Positions 12,359 to 24,327 are shown, numbered from the stretch's first letter. The stretch: 64,000 nt of DNA from Candidatus Altimarinota bacterium (GCA_021734475.1 JAIPIU010000007.1:16699-80698), one strand, 5' to 3'. The notes: generated by a model from the sequence alone, not told the origin. A program made the numbers and translations.

Positions 12359-13681
12359 TTAAAAATTTTTAGCTTTTACAAACTTAAATACTTGATCAAG
12401 ACTCAAAAATCATTTCATTATTTTAAATACTCAATCTCTTTCCAAATTAATCATTCAACTTTTTAATGCAGCTTTTTCAACTTCGAAAGCTTGTTTTCAT
12501 TCCAAAAGCATAGATTTTATTTCATCCGTATATGGCATCATTTCAAATATTCAAAGTCTTCACTTATATCAACTACCACCACAAACAGGACAAACATCTC
12601 CAGTCTCTGGATCTTTTCAAGTTCAAGCATATACATATCCTTCATTCATAAAATCATTCCATTGTTGCTGAGATATTCATCTACTTATAACTTCTTTTTT
12701 TAAAGCATCTTTATCAAAATTACGAAAAGATTCTTTAACATATTCTATTCTTTTATCTCATTTTACAGAAATTCTAGTTTTACATCTTTTACAGTTCATC
12801 CTACAAAGCCTCTGAGCAATAACTAAATTAAAAGTACCAACCATCATATATGGTTTAGCTCATAAATTTAAAACTCTTGTAATAGTTTCTACAGCAGAAT
12901 TAGTATGAACAGTAGAAAAAACCAAATGTCATGTCATCGCAGATTCCATAGCCATATCCAATGTTTCCTTATCACGTATTTCTCAAACCATTAGAATATC
13001 AGGATCTTGTCTAAGTCATCATCTAAGTCAACTAGCAAAAGTAAATCATATATCAGTTCTAATTTGAGCTTGATTTAATCATGAAACTTTATTTTCAACA
13101 GGATCTTCATAAGTAATTATATTCACTTCTGGAATATTAACTTCACTCAAACAAGCATAAAGAGTAGTAGTTTTACCAGATCATGTAGGTCATGTATTCA
13201 AAATAATTCCATTTGGATATTTTAAATAAGTTTCTATTATATCCTTATTGCTTCATTCTATACCAAGTTCAGATAAAGGTGGTATATCTTTAGATTTATC
13301 CACAATACGCATTACAAGTTTTTCTCACCAAACAGTAGGTAATGTATTAGCACGCAGATCTATTTCTTTATTAGTTTGAGTAACATTAGAAACTCTAGCA
13401 TCTTGAGGAAGCCTTTTCTCATCAGGTCTCATTTGACCAGATTCTATTTTAAATTTAGAAATAATACTCTCATGTAAATGCCTAGGGTATTGTATAAGCT
13501 CTTGTAAAACTCAATCAATTCTGATTCTAATCCTAGAATAGTTTTCCAATGGCTCAATATGAATATCCGAAGCTCATTCTTCTACAGCAATGGTTAAGAG
13601 ATTATCAAAAATTTTTACAACATCAGATTGTAATACAGCTTGTCATAATCTTTCCTTAAAAGTAGATACTTCTATTGTCAT
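12359..13681 (-). CDS. pilB: Type IV pilus assembly ATPase PilB (GspE family)
   Basis: A 440-residue secretion ATPase. Visible are Walker A GPTGSGKT, the Asp box, Walker B MVGEIRD, the His box [11 protein letters not shown], and a four-cysteine zinc finger (CRMNCKRCK with CPVCGG). The protein starts directly with the N2 domain (ASDIHIEP), so the N-terminal GspE-N/MshEN domain of most PilB proteins is missing, a shorter form also common in CPR bacteria. It powers pilus extension. First gene of pilB-pilC-secreted protein. Confidence 0.93.
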
Positions 13682-13785
13682 AATAAAATATTGAATAAAT
13701 AGTATTAAATCACCATAAACCAATTATAATTAATTTTCCAAAAAAAAGCAAAAAAGATGGAATGAAATTTATAAATAAAACGCCG

Positions 13786-13831
13786 AAAGTTTCTTTTAAA
13801 ACTTTATAGAAATTATTTTAAAATTTCTATA
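13786..13831. other. Pair of inverted repeats before pilB
   Basis: Two adjacent hairpins (AAAGTTT/AAACTTT at 13786-13805 and TATAGAAATT/AATTTCTATA at 13805-13831) occupy the pilB upstream region. They could be operator or leader structure; no family recognised. Confidence 0.35.
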
Positions 13832-13835
13832 CGAC

Positions 13836-13865
13836 AAAAAAAATGAGGCATTTAGCCCCATTTTT
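13836..13865 (-). terminator. Intrinsic terminator of serS
   Basis: ATGAGGC / GCCCCAT stem (one mismatch) followed on the minus strand by eight U, about 55 bp after the serS stop. Confidence 0.75.
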
Positions 13866-13917
13866 ATATTTTCACCTAAATTTATTAAAATTTACAGTAA
13901 ATATAAAGAGATTACAT

Positions 13918-15156
13918 CTATTTACCTATATATTCCTTATTCATATAAGGAACAAGAACTTCTGGAATCTTAATAGTTCAGTCTTTTTCTTGATTATTTT
14001 CTATTATAGAAATTAATATTCTAGGAGTAGCAATAGCAGTATTATTCATAGTATAACAATATTTAATATTTCATTCTTTATCACGATAACGCAAATTCAA
14101 TCTACGAGCTTGAAAATTCAAAAATGATGTCACAGAATGAGTTTCTCCATAAGAATTACGTGAAGGCATCCAACATTCTAGATCATGAGAATTATATTTA
14201 CCTATAGCTAAATCTCAACTACATAATTGTAAAATACGGTAAGGAATTTTCAAATCATTTAATATTTCCATAGCATTATTCAAAATATAATCATGAAACT
14301 CGTCTGATAACGCAACATCTTCTGGTAAAACAACAACTTGTTCTACTTTCATAAATTGATGAACTCTATACAAACCAGCAGTATCTTTTCAATAAGTACC
14401 AGCTTCTCTACGATAACAAGCTGAATATCAACAATATTTTTTTGGTAATTCATTTTCATCCAAAACTTCATTCATATGATAAGCTGTTACTGGTATTTCA
14501 GAGGTTCATATAAGTCGTTGATCGTCTCTTTCCATCCAATAAGCATCCTCCTCTCATCCAGGAAAATATCAAGTTCATATCAAACATTCTGGATTAACTA
14601 TATTTGGCACATTCATAGGTGTAAATCATTTCTCTACAAGTTTTTTTAAAGTATATTGCAATACAGCTTGTTCCAAAAGCATACCATCTCATTTCAAGAA
14701 ATAACTACGTGCTCAAGCAAGCTTAACTCCTCTTTCAACATCTATCATATCATATTTTTTCATTAAAGATATATGATCCAAAGCTTCAAAATCAAAATTA
14801 GGAACATTTCATACATTCTTTAAAACAACATTTTCTGATTCATTTTTTCAAATAGGAACTCAAGCATGTAATGATGTATTTGGCATATTTAAAATAGCTT
14901 TATTAAATTCATCCATCACAACATTATAATCTGACTCTATTTTTTGAATTTCTCATTTTAAATTTTTAGCTCATTCAAAATCCTTTTTAGAAGCTAATTC
15001 TTTTTGTTGAAATTTCATATCGTCAATTTTCTTTTGCAAATCTCTTCTATTTTCATCTAATTTCAAAAATCAATCAACATCAATATCTTTTCATTTATTT
15101 TTGCATATTTCTTTATAAGCTTCTATATTATCACGAATTTTTTTTATATCTATCAT
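13918..15156 (-). CDS. serS: Seryl-tRNA synthetase
   Basis: A 412-residue class II aminoacyl-tRNA synthetase. The N-terminal half is the long antiparallel coiled coil (about 30-105) that grips the tRNA long arm. The catalytic domain follows with class II motifs and ends in the usual C-terminal strand IPEVLVPYM. It charges tRNA-Ser. Length and order are normal. A terminator follows; no operon partner. Confidence 0.93.
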
Positions 15157-15320
15157 TTATTAAATTATAAATTAAAATTAAGAATCTGATAAAATATTAG
15201 CTTCTCGAAAGTAAATTATTAAAATGACGTAAATCAAAAGTCAGAATCATTTTTTCTTGTTCTAATAAGATAAATTAGTAAAATATAAATTAAGAATTTA
15301 GTTTTTTTTTACAACGCAAA

Positions 15321-15707
15321 ATGAAAGAAAATACATGAATTATTATAATTTGAATAATAATATGACTCATAATATGATATCTAATAGCAAAAATATATTT
15401 TCAAATAAAAATCAAATGACAAAGACAAGAAGCAGTATCTAGATCTCGTTCCGTTGTTCTATGAAATGTAAACGAAAAAATAGCTCCTCTACTACCAAAT
15501 TTCCCTTATTATTACAAAGATCTTACTTTTGTATGAAAATGAATAGACTATATAGTTTTCGACTGATTATCCTCATGAAATCTAAAACAAATAGTATTCT
15601 TGGAAATCAAAAGTTGAACTTCAAATCTCAATAGAAATGAAAGAATGATCCAAGAATGTATAAAAAGCTGAAGAACAAAATATAGTATCTATAGATTAGA
15701 AAAATAA
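15321..15707 (+). CDS. Membrane-anchored Holliday-junction-resolvase-related endonuclease (PF10107-like)
   Basis: A 128-residue protein: N-terminal membrane helix (about 5-28), linker, then a small restriction-endonuclease-like domain with RSRSVVLGNVNEKIAPLLP, FVGKGIDYIVFDGL and IVFLEIKSG. The D...ExK pattern (Asp in GIDYIVFD, E-I-K in FLEIKSG) is the nuclease signature of the family related to archaeal Hjc resolvases. The membrane anchor is characteristic of this group. Its TAA abuts the stop of the convergent VanW gene with no gap. Confidence 0.8.
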
Positions 15708-16820
15708 TTATCTTATAGCGTTACTTTTGTAACTATAAGTAGATTCAAAAGTTTGGCTTGTTAATAAGTTTCAATAGTTTAGATCATAAACTTTTTTTTC
15801 TAATATAGCAGATAAATTTCATACCTGTTTTTTACTTATATTAACTTTTTTTTCTGGTTCTTTAGATAATATAGCTATAAAATAACTATAATCTCACTTA
15901 TTCATAACTTTAAAGTAAATATTTTTTTTGGAATTATTTTTTATTTCAAACTGTTTGGTGTTTTGATAAATAGCAGCATCATCTCAATAAATATAATCAG
16001 AATAATAAGCTGTAAGCCAAACACTATGTCATGATCTTTTTAATATCTCCATATCTGGATTTAATAAAGATGATCTAAAAAGCTGACTAGCAAATCAACA
16101 TACACCTCCGTAAAACATCAAATTTTGAGGTCAAGATCACTTACAATATCATGGAAGATAAGAAATATGATCATTTAGATTAAATATATTTCAGGGAGCT
16201 AACACATAGTTATCAAGGCTATTTAATGCTACTTTATAGTTTTGTTTAGTACAAGGTTTAAGTAAACTAATATTTTTAGATACAACATAAAAAGACATTT
16301 TTTTAAAGTTTTCATACATAATATAGGTTTTAGGTACTAATATATAAGTCCCCCTATCATATAATTTTATCAGAAATAATTTTTGAATATTATCTATATC
16401 AAATATTGATTTATAATTTTTAAAAAAGGGATTCGCTGATTTATATTCAAATTTAGTTTTAGTTTCATCATAAGAATCATCAAATCAAACCACTTCAGGC
16501 CAAATATTCTCAATAACTAGATTTTCATCAATATAAGGTAATTCTCTGTTTAATAAACATAATGGAGAAAGTAAATAACTATTACCCCTTTCTTTATATA
16601 CACATTTCTCATTTTTCAAAGATAGCATTTGAGTAAACAAAGATCTATTAGAAAGCTCTTGATCACTATCAGATATATGATTAATTATTTTTGTATATTC
16701 TCATCGATGAATAAAATCATCAAAACTATCTGAAGCTAACGAAAATGAAAAATATAGACTAAACAAGAAAATAGATAATATAAATTTAAATCATAAATTT
16801 TTTGATAGATAAGCTTTCAT
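15708..16820 (-). CDS. Secreted VanW-like protein
   Basis: A 370-residue exported protein: signal peptide (FKFILSIFLFSLYFSFSLA), a poorly conserved N-terminal half, then a VanW domain. The diagnostic pattern is GGVCGFASQLFRSSLL followed by the short motif HSVWLTAYY and YGDDAAIY, equivalent to GGGxCQxSTTLF...YxVxYYxxGxDATV. Function of VanW is unknown; the family occurs with cell-wall enzymes and vancomycin-resistance loci. Here the expected CQ is CG (with UGA), a deviation in the core motif. Confidence 0.8.
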
Positions 16821-16924
16821 TATCAAGTATATTTTTATTATATTCTAAAAACAAAAACTCACAATAAATTATAGATTAATTTTAAATTTTGTCAAATCTT
16901 TATATAAAGCAAAGTATATATAAT

Positions 16925-16952
16925 TTGTTTTTTATATGTTTGAAAATATAAT
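16925..16952 (+). promoter_or_regulatory. Promoter of the candidate RNA
   Basis: TTGTTT (16925-16930) and TATAAT (16947-16952) separated by 16 bp fit a sigma-70-type promoter, placing a transcription start near 16959. Confidence 0.5.
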
Positions 16953-16958
16953 TATATT

Positions 16959-17190
16959 AACATAGTTACTTATTGTGATCCTACTACACTTAGGTAGTTA
17001 TGTTGGAGGTATTCCTCCTTAAATACTATCTAGATCTTTTACCCCAAAAGATCAGATAGAAACTTGGAGAGTGCCGGATGTTTATTATACAATCCATAGG
17101 AAATACAAAAAAATGTATTTAAATCGGTTGTATGAAACCGACTCTGGCACTTTCCGACCTTAAACTAGAGGTATTCCCCTAGTTTTTTTT
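16959..17190 (+). ncRNA. Candidate structured non-coding RNA of unknown family, about 230 nt
   Basis: No open frame covers this stretch, but it folds almost end to end: ACTAC/GTAGT (16984-), GGAGG/CCTCC (17005-), a long stem CTATCT+GATCTTTT pairing with AAAAGATC+AGATAG (17025-17059), AAATACA/TGTATTT (17101-17120), TCGGTT/AACCGA (17124-), and a ten-pair closing stem GGAGAGTGCC with GGCACTTTCC (17067- and 17145-) with one G-U pair. It ends in a terminator and has a promoter upstream. GC content is above its surroundings. I checked by eye for RNase P, tmRNA, SRP and 6S hallmarks and found none. Confidence 0.65.
17163..17190 (+). terminator. Terminator of the candidate RNA, overlapping the end of gltX
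   Basis: AACTAG / CTAGTT stem, with an extra GG/CC step inside, followed by eight T. The gltX stop codon (minus strand, 17179-17181) lies in its 3' arm. Confidence 0.75.
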
Positions 17191-18834
17191 ATATTTTAAT
17201 CTATTAATTACTCTTTCTTTACCCATTACTCTCATTACGGAGAATAGATCTGGAGTTTGACTAGCACAACAAAGTTGTATTCTCAAAAACATAGCTAAAT
17301 CTCAGATTTTTCAAATATATCATCATTCTTTAAATTCAGCATTATTTCAAGCAAATCAGTATTTTTTTCATATTTGTTTCAATTGAACAAACCAATCTTC
17401 AATAGACATATCCAGATCCAAAACACTTGCATACTCACTTATAAATTTCCCAATCCAATCATCATTAAATATTTCTGGCAAATCTGGTTTATTTACAAAA
17501 AGCTTTTCTCGTTCACTGTCATAAAAAAATATAATCTGACTCTCGACATCTTTAAAAGTTGTAAATCTTTTTGGGTCTTTTGGAGTATGTCTCTCTATAT
17601 TTATAGCAGCTTTTGTATAATCTACATCAGATATCATTAATTTTGCAAAATCTGGACTATATTTATAAGCTCGTTCCAATGTCTTTTCATAAAGTTCATC
17701 TGTAGATATTCTAGATATATAGTTGTTACATACACTATTGAGTTTGATAAAATCAAACAAAGCTCAAGCATGATTCATATTCTCCAATGTAAATTTGAAT
17801 TCAAATAATTCCTTATCTATATTTTCATTCCTCCAGTTTTCGAAACTAGAATCCATAATTGTCAAAAGATATTCCATCAATCATTTTGTAGGAAATCATT
17901 GTTCAAAAAAATATTTCATATTAGCTTCTGGATCATATCTTTTACTCAGTTTTCTCTTATTTCAGTTATCTAATTTCAATAATGGTGCTATATGAGCATA
18001 AAATGGTATTCTTAACCCAAAAGCTTCAAAAAGCTGTATATGTAATGGCACTGAAGTTAGCCACTCTTCTCATCTGATAACATGTGTAGTTTTCATCAAA
18101 GTATCATCTGCTACATGTGCAAGATGATATGTAGGCAATCAATCTTTTTTTAACAAAACTACATCATTATAATTATCAGCCATATTAATTTTTCACTTTA
18201 TTATATCATCAAAATTAATTTTTTTATGTAAATCTCAATGTGAACGTAATCTTAATACTGGAAAGAATCACGATTCATCTTGAATCTTTTTCATTAATTC
18301 ATCAGGAGTTTTATTTCTCCAGACAGAATAATTTCAATAAATACCAGGTATAAGTTTTGCCTTTGTTTGATTTTCTCTTATTACTGCTAATTCTTCTTCT
18401 GTCATTCGACAAGGATAAGCCAATCATTTTTCAACCAAATATTTAGCAAATACATTATAAATATATTTTCTCTTTGATTGAACATATGGTCAATATTTAC
18501 CAACATCTTGCATATTTTCGCCAATTGGTCACTCATCCAAAATTATATTAAATCATTTTAGAACCTCTAAAATAACATCTATAGCTCATTCTACCTCTCT
18601 TTTCTGATCTGTATCTTCTATCCTTATAAAAAAGACTCCATTATTTTGTTTACTATATTTCCACGAAGTAAATGCTTGATAAAAGTTTCCTATATGCATA
18701 AATCATGTTGGACTAGGTCCCATACGACTTACTACAGGATTTAATTCTCTATCTGGGTATTTTTTCAAAAGATCTTCTATAGTTTCTTTCACATCAGGAA
18801 ACATAATATTAGCAACCTCTTTTCGTGTAGACAT
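17179..18834 (-). CDS. gltX: Glutamyl-tRNA synthetase
   Basis: A 551-residue class I synthetase. The HIGH-equivalent is PSPTGFMHIGN (about residue 40) and the KMSKS loop is KRKLSKR. RIEDTDQKR, typical of GluRS/GlnRS, follows. It charges tRNA-Glu, and possibly tRNA-Gln in bacteria using the GatCAB route. The gene ends inside the terminator hairpin of the opposite-strand RNA. Confidence 0.92.
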
Positions 18835-19013
18835 AATTTATAAAAATATAAATAAAATTCTGACTATAAAATAACTATCCTAATTTTAAATTCAAGTCAG
18901 CTTTATAATAAGCAATAACTAATAATCAATAACTATGTTTAATTTTCTATTGAAAAGCCAAAAATAATATATAAAAACAAGTCGTCATAATTTTATTTTT
19001 AGTAAAATTTTTA

Positions 19014-20042
19014 ATGAAATTAGATTGAAAAAGCATACAAGCTGCAATTATGCAATTAGTAGAAGATTTTAAATTCGATCCATATAATATTCTAGAAATT
19101 GTCAAGCTATGAATTAGATCATGATTCAAAAAAGATTTTCCTGAATATAAAAAATCTAATATTTTAGTAAACATAGAAAACGACTGAACAGTTACTATAT
19201 ATAGAGAACTTGATGTAGTTGAAGAAATAGAAGACGAAGATATTCAAATATTACCAGAAAAAGCAAAAGAAATACGTAAAGATATCAAAGTTTGAGAAAA
19301 ATTACTAATAAATGTTACTCCAGAAAAATTAGAATTATCTAGAATAGCTGCTCAAGCTGCTGCTCAAACAATTAAACAAAATCTAAAAAACATAGAAAGA
19401 GAAAGATTCTTCGAAAAATTCCAAAACAAACAATGAGAACTTCTAAAAGCTAAAGTAATTAGAGTTCATTCAGATAGTGTAATCTTAGATATAGAATGAT
19501 CAGCTGTAGTATTATCTCCAGAATGACAAATTCCTCATAGATCATATGAAGCAGGAGAAGAAATATTTGTATTACTTAGACAAATTTCAAAAGATCAATG
19601 ATGAATAGTTTTGGATATTACACAATCTACTACAGATTATATAGAAGCTATTCTTAGAAAAATAGTACCTGAATTAGAAGAATGAATAATTAAAATAGAA
19701 AAAATAGCTAGAATGGCAGGTAAAAAAACCAAAATAATTGTTTCTTCAAGTGAAGAGAAAGTAGATCCAGTATGAGTAATGGTTTGACACAGATGAGATA
19801 GAATAAACACCGTATTATCACTTCTAGATTGAGAAAAAATAGATTATATAGAAAAAACTGATGATATAATCCAAATGATCAAAAATTGTCTTAAACCAGC
19901 CCAAATAGAAAATATAGAACTACTTGAAAGGAAAGCGATAGTGCATGTAAACGAAGATCAAAAAGCTCAAGCTATATGAAAATGAGCATCTAATATCAAA
20001 TTAGCTACACAATTAACTGGTTACCAGATTGAAATTAGATAA
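19014..20042 (+). CDS. nusA: Transcription termination/antitermination factor NusA
   Basis: A 342-residue protein with the standard order: N-terminal RNA-polymerase-binding domain (about 1-125), S1 domain starting near QGELLKAKVIRVHSD, and two KH domains (KH1 with PVGVMVGHRGDRI, KH2 ending KLATQLTGYQIEIR). It stops just after KH2, without the C-terminal acidic repeats of the E. coli protein, as in many bacteria. It modulates pausing, termination and antitermination. Dense UGA use contrasts sharply with purM 67 bp downstream. Confidence 0.93.
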
Positions 20043-20109
20043 ATTCTTGATGATAAACAAAAATTCTTAAATAATTTTCTAATAAAAACTAAAATTAAAA
20101 AACTTTGTT

Positions 20110-21300
20110 ATGAGCGATTACAACGACAGAGGTGTTTCTTCTGATAAATCAGAAGTTCACACAGCGATTAAACTTTTAGACAAAGGCATTTTTCCAAATG
20201 CTTTTTGCAAAATCCTACCTGATCTCTTGGGTGGAGATGAAAAATTCTGTAATATTACACATGCAGATGGTGCAGGTACCAAAGCAATACTTGCTTATCT
20301 ATATTGGAAAGAAACTGGGGACCTTTCAGTTTTCAAAGGTGTAGCTCAAGACAGTATTGTAATGAATCTTGATGATTTAGCTTGCATAGGTGCTATTAAT
20401 GTTCCATTACTATTATCTAGTTCTATAGGAAGAAATAAATTCTTAGTTCCAGGAGAAGTAATTGCCGAAATAATAAATGGAACAGAAGAATTTCTCCAAA
20501 CATTAAGAGAATTGGGAATTCAAATTCATTATGGTGGAGGTGAAACTGCTGATCTTGGAGATTCTATTAAAACGCTTGTCATAGATCACACCCTCACAAC
20601 AAGAATGACAAGACACGATGTTGTTTTACCTCAAATATTGCCTGGCAATATTATAGTTGGACTTGCATCTTTTGGTCAAGCTAGCTATGAAACAGAATAC
20701 AACAGTGGAATAGGTAGTAATGGATTAACATCAGCTAGACATGATGTTCTTGATCATAAATATGCTGAAAGATATCCTGAAATTACAGATCCTAATATGC
20801 CAAAACATTTAGTTTATCGTGGTGATTTTGATCTAAAAGAATTAGCTCCCAGAGTTTTTGGAAATGAAGTAGAATTTGAAAATACATCAATAGGAAAACT
20901 ACTTCTATCGCCAACTAGAACTTATGCTCCAATAATAAAAAGAATATTGGATACAATACACTGGTCAACTCTAAAAGGTATTATTCATTGTTCTGGAGGA
21001 GGACAAACAAAAGTAATGAAATTTGCAGATAATGTTCACATTATCAAAAACAACTTATTCCCTACTCCTCCTCTATTTCAATTATTACAAGCAGAAGCAA
21101 GAACAGACTGGAAAGAAATGTTTCAAACCTATAACATGGGTCATCGAATGGAACTTTATACAAACAGTCAACAAACAGCAGAACAAATCATTGAAATATC
21201 AAAAAGTTTCAATGTTAATGCTCAAATAATTGGTCATGTAGAAAAATTTAATGGAAAAAAATTAACAATTCTTCACAATGACAATGAAATTATTTATTAA
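20110..21300 (+). CDS. purM: Phosphoribosylformylglycinamidine cyclo-ligase (AIR synthetase), Bacteroidota type, free of UGA
   Basis: A 396-residue AIR synthetase, fifth step of de novo purine synthesis (FGAM to AIR, ATP-dependent). Features are THADGAGTKA, the dimer-forming GGGETADLGD, GLTSARHDV and NMGHRMELY. Length and motif set (YWKETGDLSVFKGVAQD, LLSPTRTYAP) match the ~390-residue form typical of Bacteroidota rather than the ~345-residue proteobacterial form. Every glycine is GGN and no in-frame TGA occurs, unlike any other long gene here. That makes recent acquisition from a standard-code donor the best explanation. Only purA (45740) is another purine gene in the window. Confidence 0.93.
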   Translation: MSDYNDRGVSSDKSEVHTAIKLLDKGIFPNAFCKILPDLLGGDEKFCNITHADGAGTKAILAYLYWKETGDLSVFKGVAQDSIVMNLDDLACIGAINVPLLLSSSIGRNKFLVPGEVIAEIINGTEEFLQTLRELGIQIHYGGGETADLGDSIKTLVIDHTLTTRMTRHDVVLPQILPGNIIVGLASFGQASYETEYNSGIGSNGLTSARHDVLDHKYAERYPEITDPNMPKHLVYRGDFDLKELAPRVFGNEVEFENTSIGKLLLSPTRTYAPIIKRILDTIHWSTLKGIIHCSGGGQTKVMKFADNVHIIKNNLFPTPPLFQLLQAEARTDWKEMFQTYNMGHRMELYTNSQQTAEQIIEISKSFNVNAQIIGHVEKFNGKKLTILHNDNEIIY

Positions 21301-21306
21301 TCTTAG

Positions 21307-21334
21307 ATACCCGGTTTTTTATCGGGTATTTTTC
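21307..21334 (+). terminator. Terminator of purM
   Basis: ATACCCG / CGGGTAT stem with five T after it, seven bases downstream of the purM stop. Confidence 0.85.
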
Positions 21335-22377
21335 TATAATTTATCAACTGTATATGTTTTAATTAATATCTCATAGAAAATAGATTTTTTAACCAGATCA
21401 TATTTATCTGACGAATACATATCACGAAATAATTTAATAATTTTTCGTTTATAATCAGATCCATATTGTTTTATTATAGTTTTTATAATTTTGTCTAATT
21501 TATCTACAAATTTTCGATCTTCAGAATTCAAAGTATAAGTTAAATCAGGCTTGTATTCTGTTTTCATTGGTGGTGTAATTCAAGTAAGTTTGATATATTC
21601 ATCTCTTGTAAGTACAACAAACGCATCCATTATTTTTCTTCTTCATCCTCTATCCAATACCAATCATGAATATATCATACCCAAACTAGCTCATGCATCT
21701 AAATTAATTGCATTCCAGCATCCAAATTGTTCTTTGATAAATGCTGGCATTTTCCATAAATTCAATCAACCAACTACTCATAAATATATAGTAGATTTAT
21801 CTTTTGTGGAACATATAAAACTTTTATTTCAAGGTGTTTCCATCTTTTTATCTACATAATTCAAAAATCACATAACCACATCATCTCAATCTTCCAATAA
21901 TACAGGAAAATTCCCAAGTCAAAAATATAAATCTGATTGTCTATCTTTGTTTATATTACTCCAGTATCCTATATCACTAATTCAAAAGTTATTTTGGACT
22001 AACAATGGTTCTCAGTATTTATCAAAACCAAAAATAGCCCTTATACTTGTATCTGGCCAAAATCTACTATAATCTTCACCATTTCACATATAAACTCTCT
22101 CTGATATTGTATGCGTCAATCAATTACAATAAGTATAATCTGCTGGACAAAAAAACACACCATTAACTGCGGTATCTCATCAGACTTTTTTGGTTAAATT
22201 TTCCAAAGTATCTCATCAATCATTAGCTACAGAACTAACTACATAATGTTGCCCATCCAGAACAACTTTAATTACTCTAACTGGCAGTCCTCCCCTATTT
22301 TCTATAATTAATTCTTTATATGCAAAAACATTTCAAAAGATAAACAAAAAACTAATAACAAACAATACTTTTTTCAT
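21334..22377 (-). CDS. Secreted phosphodiester glycosidase family protein (NAGPA domain)
   Basis: A 347-residue exported protein: signal peptide (MKKVLFVISFLFIFGNVFA), then the NAGPA fold with AVNGVFF (where the family has the start of its metal site), CNGLTHTISERV, LDAGASLGMIYSG and RRKIMDAFVVL. The family hydrolyses sugar phosphodiesters, as in mannose-6-phosphate uncovering enzyme and YngK-like bacterial enzymes, and often acts on envelope polymers. A 70-residue Lys/Asp-rich helical tail follows the domain and is unusual. Substrate unknown. Confidence 0.8.
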
Positions 22378-22458
22378 ATTAAACTTTTAAGCTATAAATC
22401 TTTCATCAATATTTATCAAAAACCAAAGGCTTTGTTTATCGTCTGCATTAGCAGACTC

Positions 22459-24186
22459 TTACCTATCAAATAGTTTATCTATATTTTTCTTTTCTACTTG
22501 AACAAAAAAAGGTCTTCCATGCTGACAAACAAACAATCATTCAATATTTTCAAATCATTCTTTTATTAGATTCAACATCTGTTGCATAGATAATCTATGT
22601 CAGGCCTTGATAGATGTTTTACAAGCTCTAGTAGCAAATAAACCATCCAACATATGATCATAAGAGATTTCTTTTAGATATAATATATGATTCAAAAGCT
22701 TAATTAAATCTACTGGATACAACACAAAAACTTTCGGTACAGCATATATCACAAGTGTATTTTCACTTATCAAAGAACAATCAAAACCAAATTTATTTAT
22801 TTCATCTATTTTTTCTTGTAAATTTGGAATATTAATTACTTCAAATTTTAATGGTTGCAAAAGTAATTCTGGCTTTAAATCACGCTCTTTTTTCATCTTT
22901 TCAAAAGCAATTCTCTCTGCTAATGCATGTTGATCTATATAGAATAAACTATCTTTTGATTCAAGCATTACATAACTATTTCGCAACTGTCAAACAATCT
23001 TATATTCTCAAATAAATTCATTTTCAAAAATTTTTTCCTCCTCCTGTTCAAAAAATCAAGATCATTGAACATAAAAATTACTACTATCATTTGAAATAAG
23101 GTTTTTTTGTTCTATAGAATTATCTAATGTCTCTTTAGTATAAAGATTCTGACTAAAATCTGATTTTTTTTCTCATAAATCTGATAAATTTGATATTCTA
23201 TTTTCACCTAAAACTTTTTTTATTTGACTATAAACAATCTCATATATTTTCCTAGAATCTCGAAATTTAACCTGAAGTTTACTAGGATGAACATTTACAT
23301 CTACATATTCTGGATCTATTTCAAACATCAAAACAGCTAAAGGATACTCACCAGGCGTTATTTGTCTATAATAAGCATCCATTAATGATTTTTTAATAAC
23401 TTTATCTTCTATCGGTCTAGAATTAACATAAATTTTTATATTTTCTGCTGATCAAAAACGCAAACTAGAATCTCATACAACAGCATTAAATTCAACAATA
23501 TCATCTTTATACGAGACATCCTTGAGATTTTTAGATCGATCTTTTTTATATAACTTATTTATTCTATCTATAATTCAATCACTAGGCTCTAAATCAAAAA
23601 CGACTTTTCAATTTTTCTTTAAAACAAAATGTTTATTATAATGCCACAAAGATATATCTACAAAATAATTATAACAATAATAAAATTCTGTCTGTGGGGA
23701 TTTCATAAATTTAAGTCTAACAGGAACATTATAAAAAATATCCTCTACACTTACGATAGTTCAACTATCAAAGCCAACTGGAACATTTTTTATTATATTT
23801 TCTCCTCCTCTTCTAATAAGTTTCGTAGCTATTTCACTATATTTTGTTTTAGAAATCACTGTAATTTTACTTACTTCTGCTATACTAGCCAAAGCTTCTC
23901 ATCTAAATCAATAATTTTTGATATGTAATAAATCATTTTCATTATTTATTTTAGATGTAGCATATCTTTCCAAAACCAAATCCATATCAGAAAGTTGAAT
24001 TCAACTACCATTATCTTCCACACTTATCAAACTTTTTCATCAATCATCAACAGAAATTATTATATTATCTGCTCATGCATCTATACTATTTTCAACTAAT
24101 TCCTTAATTACAGAAACTGGCCTATTAACAATTTCTCAGGCTTTTAATCTATTTATTATATAGTCTGGTAATCTATTTATTGCCAT
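22459..24186 (-). CDS. mutL: DNA mismatch repair protein MutL, endonuclease-type
   Basis: A 575-residue MutL. The N-terminal GHKL ATPase has ELVENSIDAGA, DNGSGI and YGFRGEAL. A variable linker follows (about 335-390). The C-terminal domain carries DQHALAERIAFE, the DQHA(X)2E(X)4E endonuclease motif, plus ACKTSIKAG and a CQHGRPFFV end motif. It therefore nicks DNA itself rather than depending on MutH. mutS is not in the window. Confidence 0.93.
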
Positions 24187-24327
24187 AAAAACAAGCAAAA
24201 TCAATAAATAAAAACATTATAAGTTACTTTTAACTTTCTACTTTCAAGTTTCAACTTTTTTAATTTTCTCTTGAATTTTCAAGGAAGAATAACAAAAGAT
24301 AGTAATATATTATTAAGTAAATAAATT

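Noticed and set aside
16959..17190. tmRNA, RNase P or SRP RNA
   Set aside because: No T-arm with CCA end, no conserved RNase P core sequences and no GGAA tetraloop pattern are visible.
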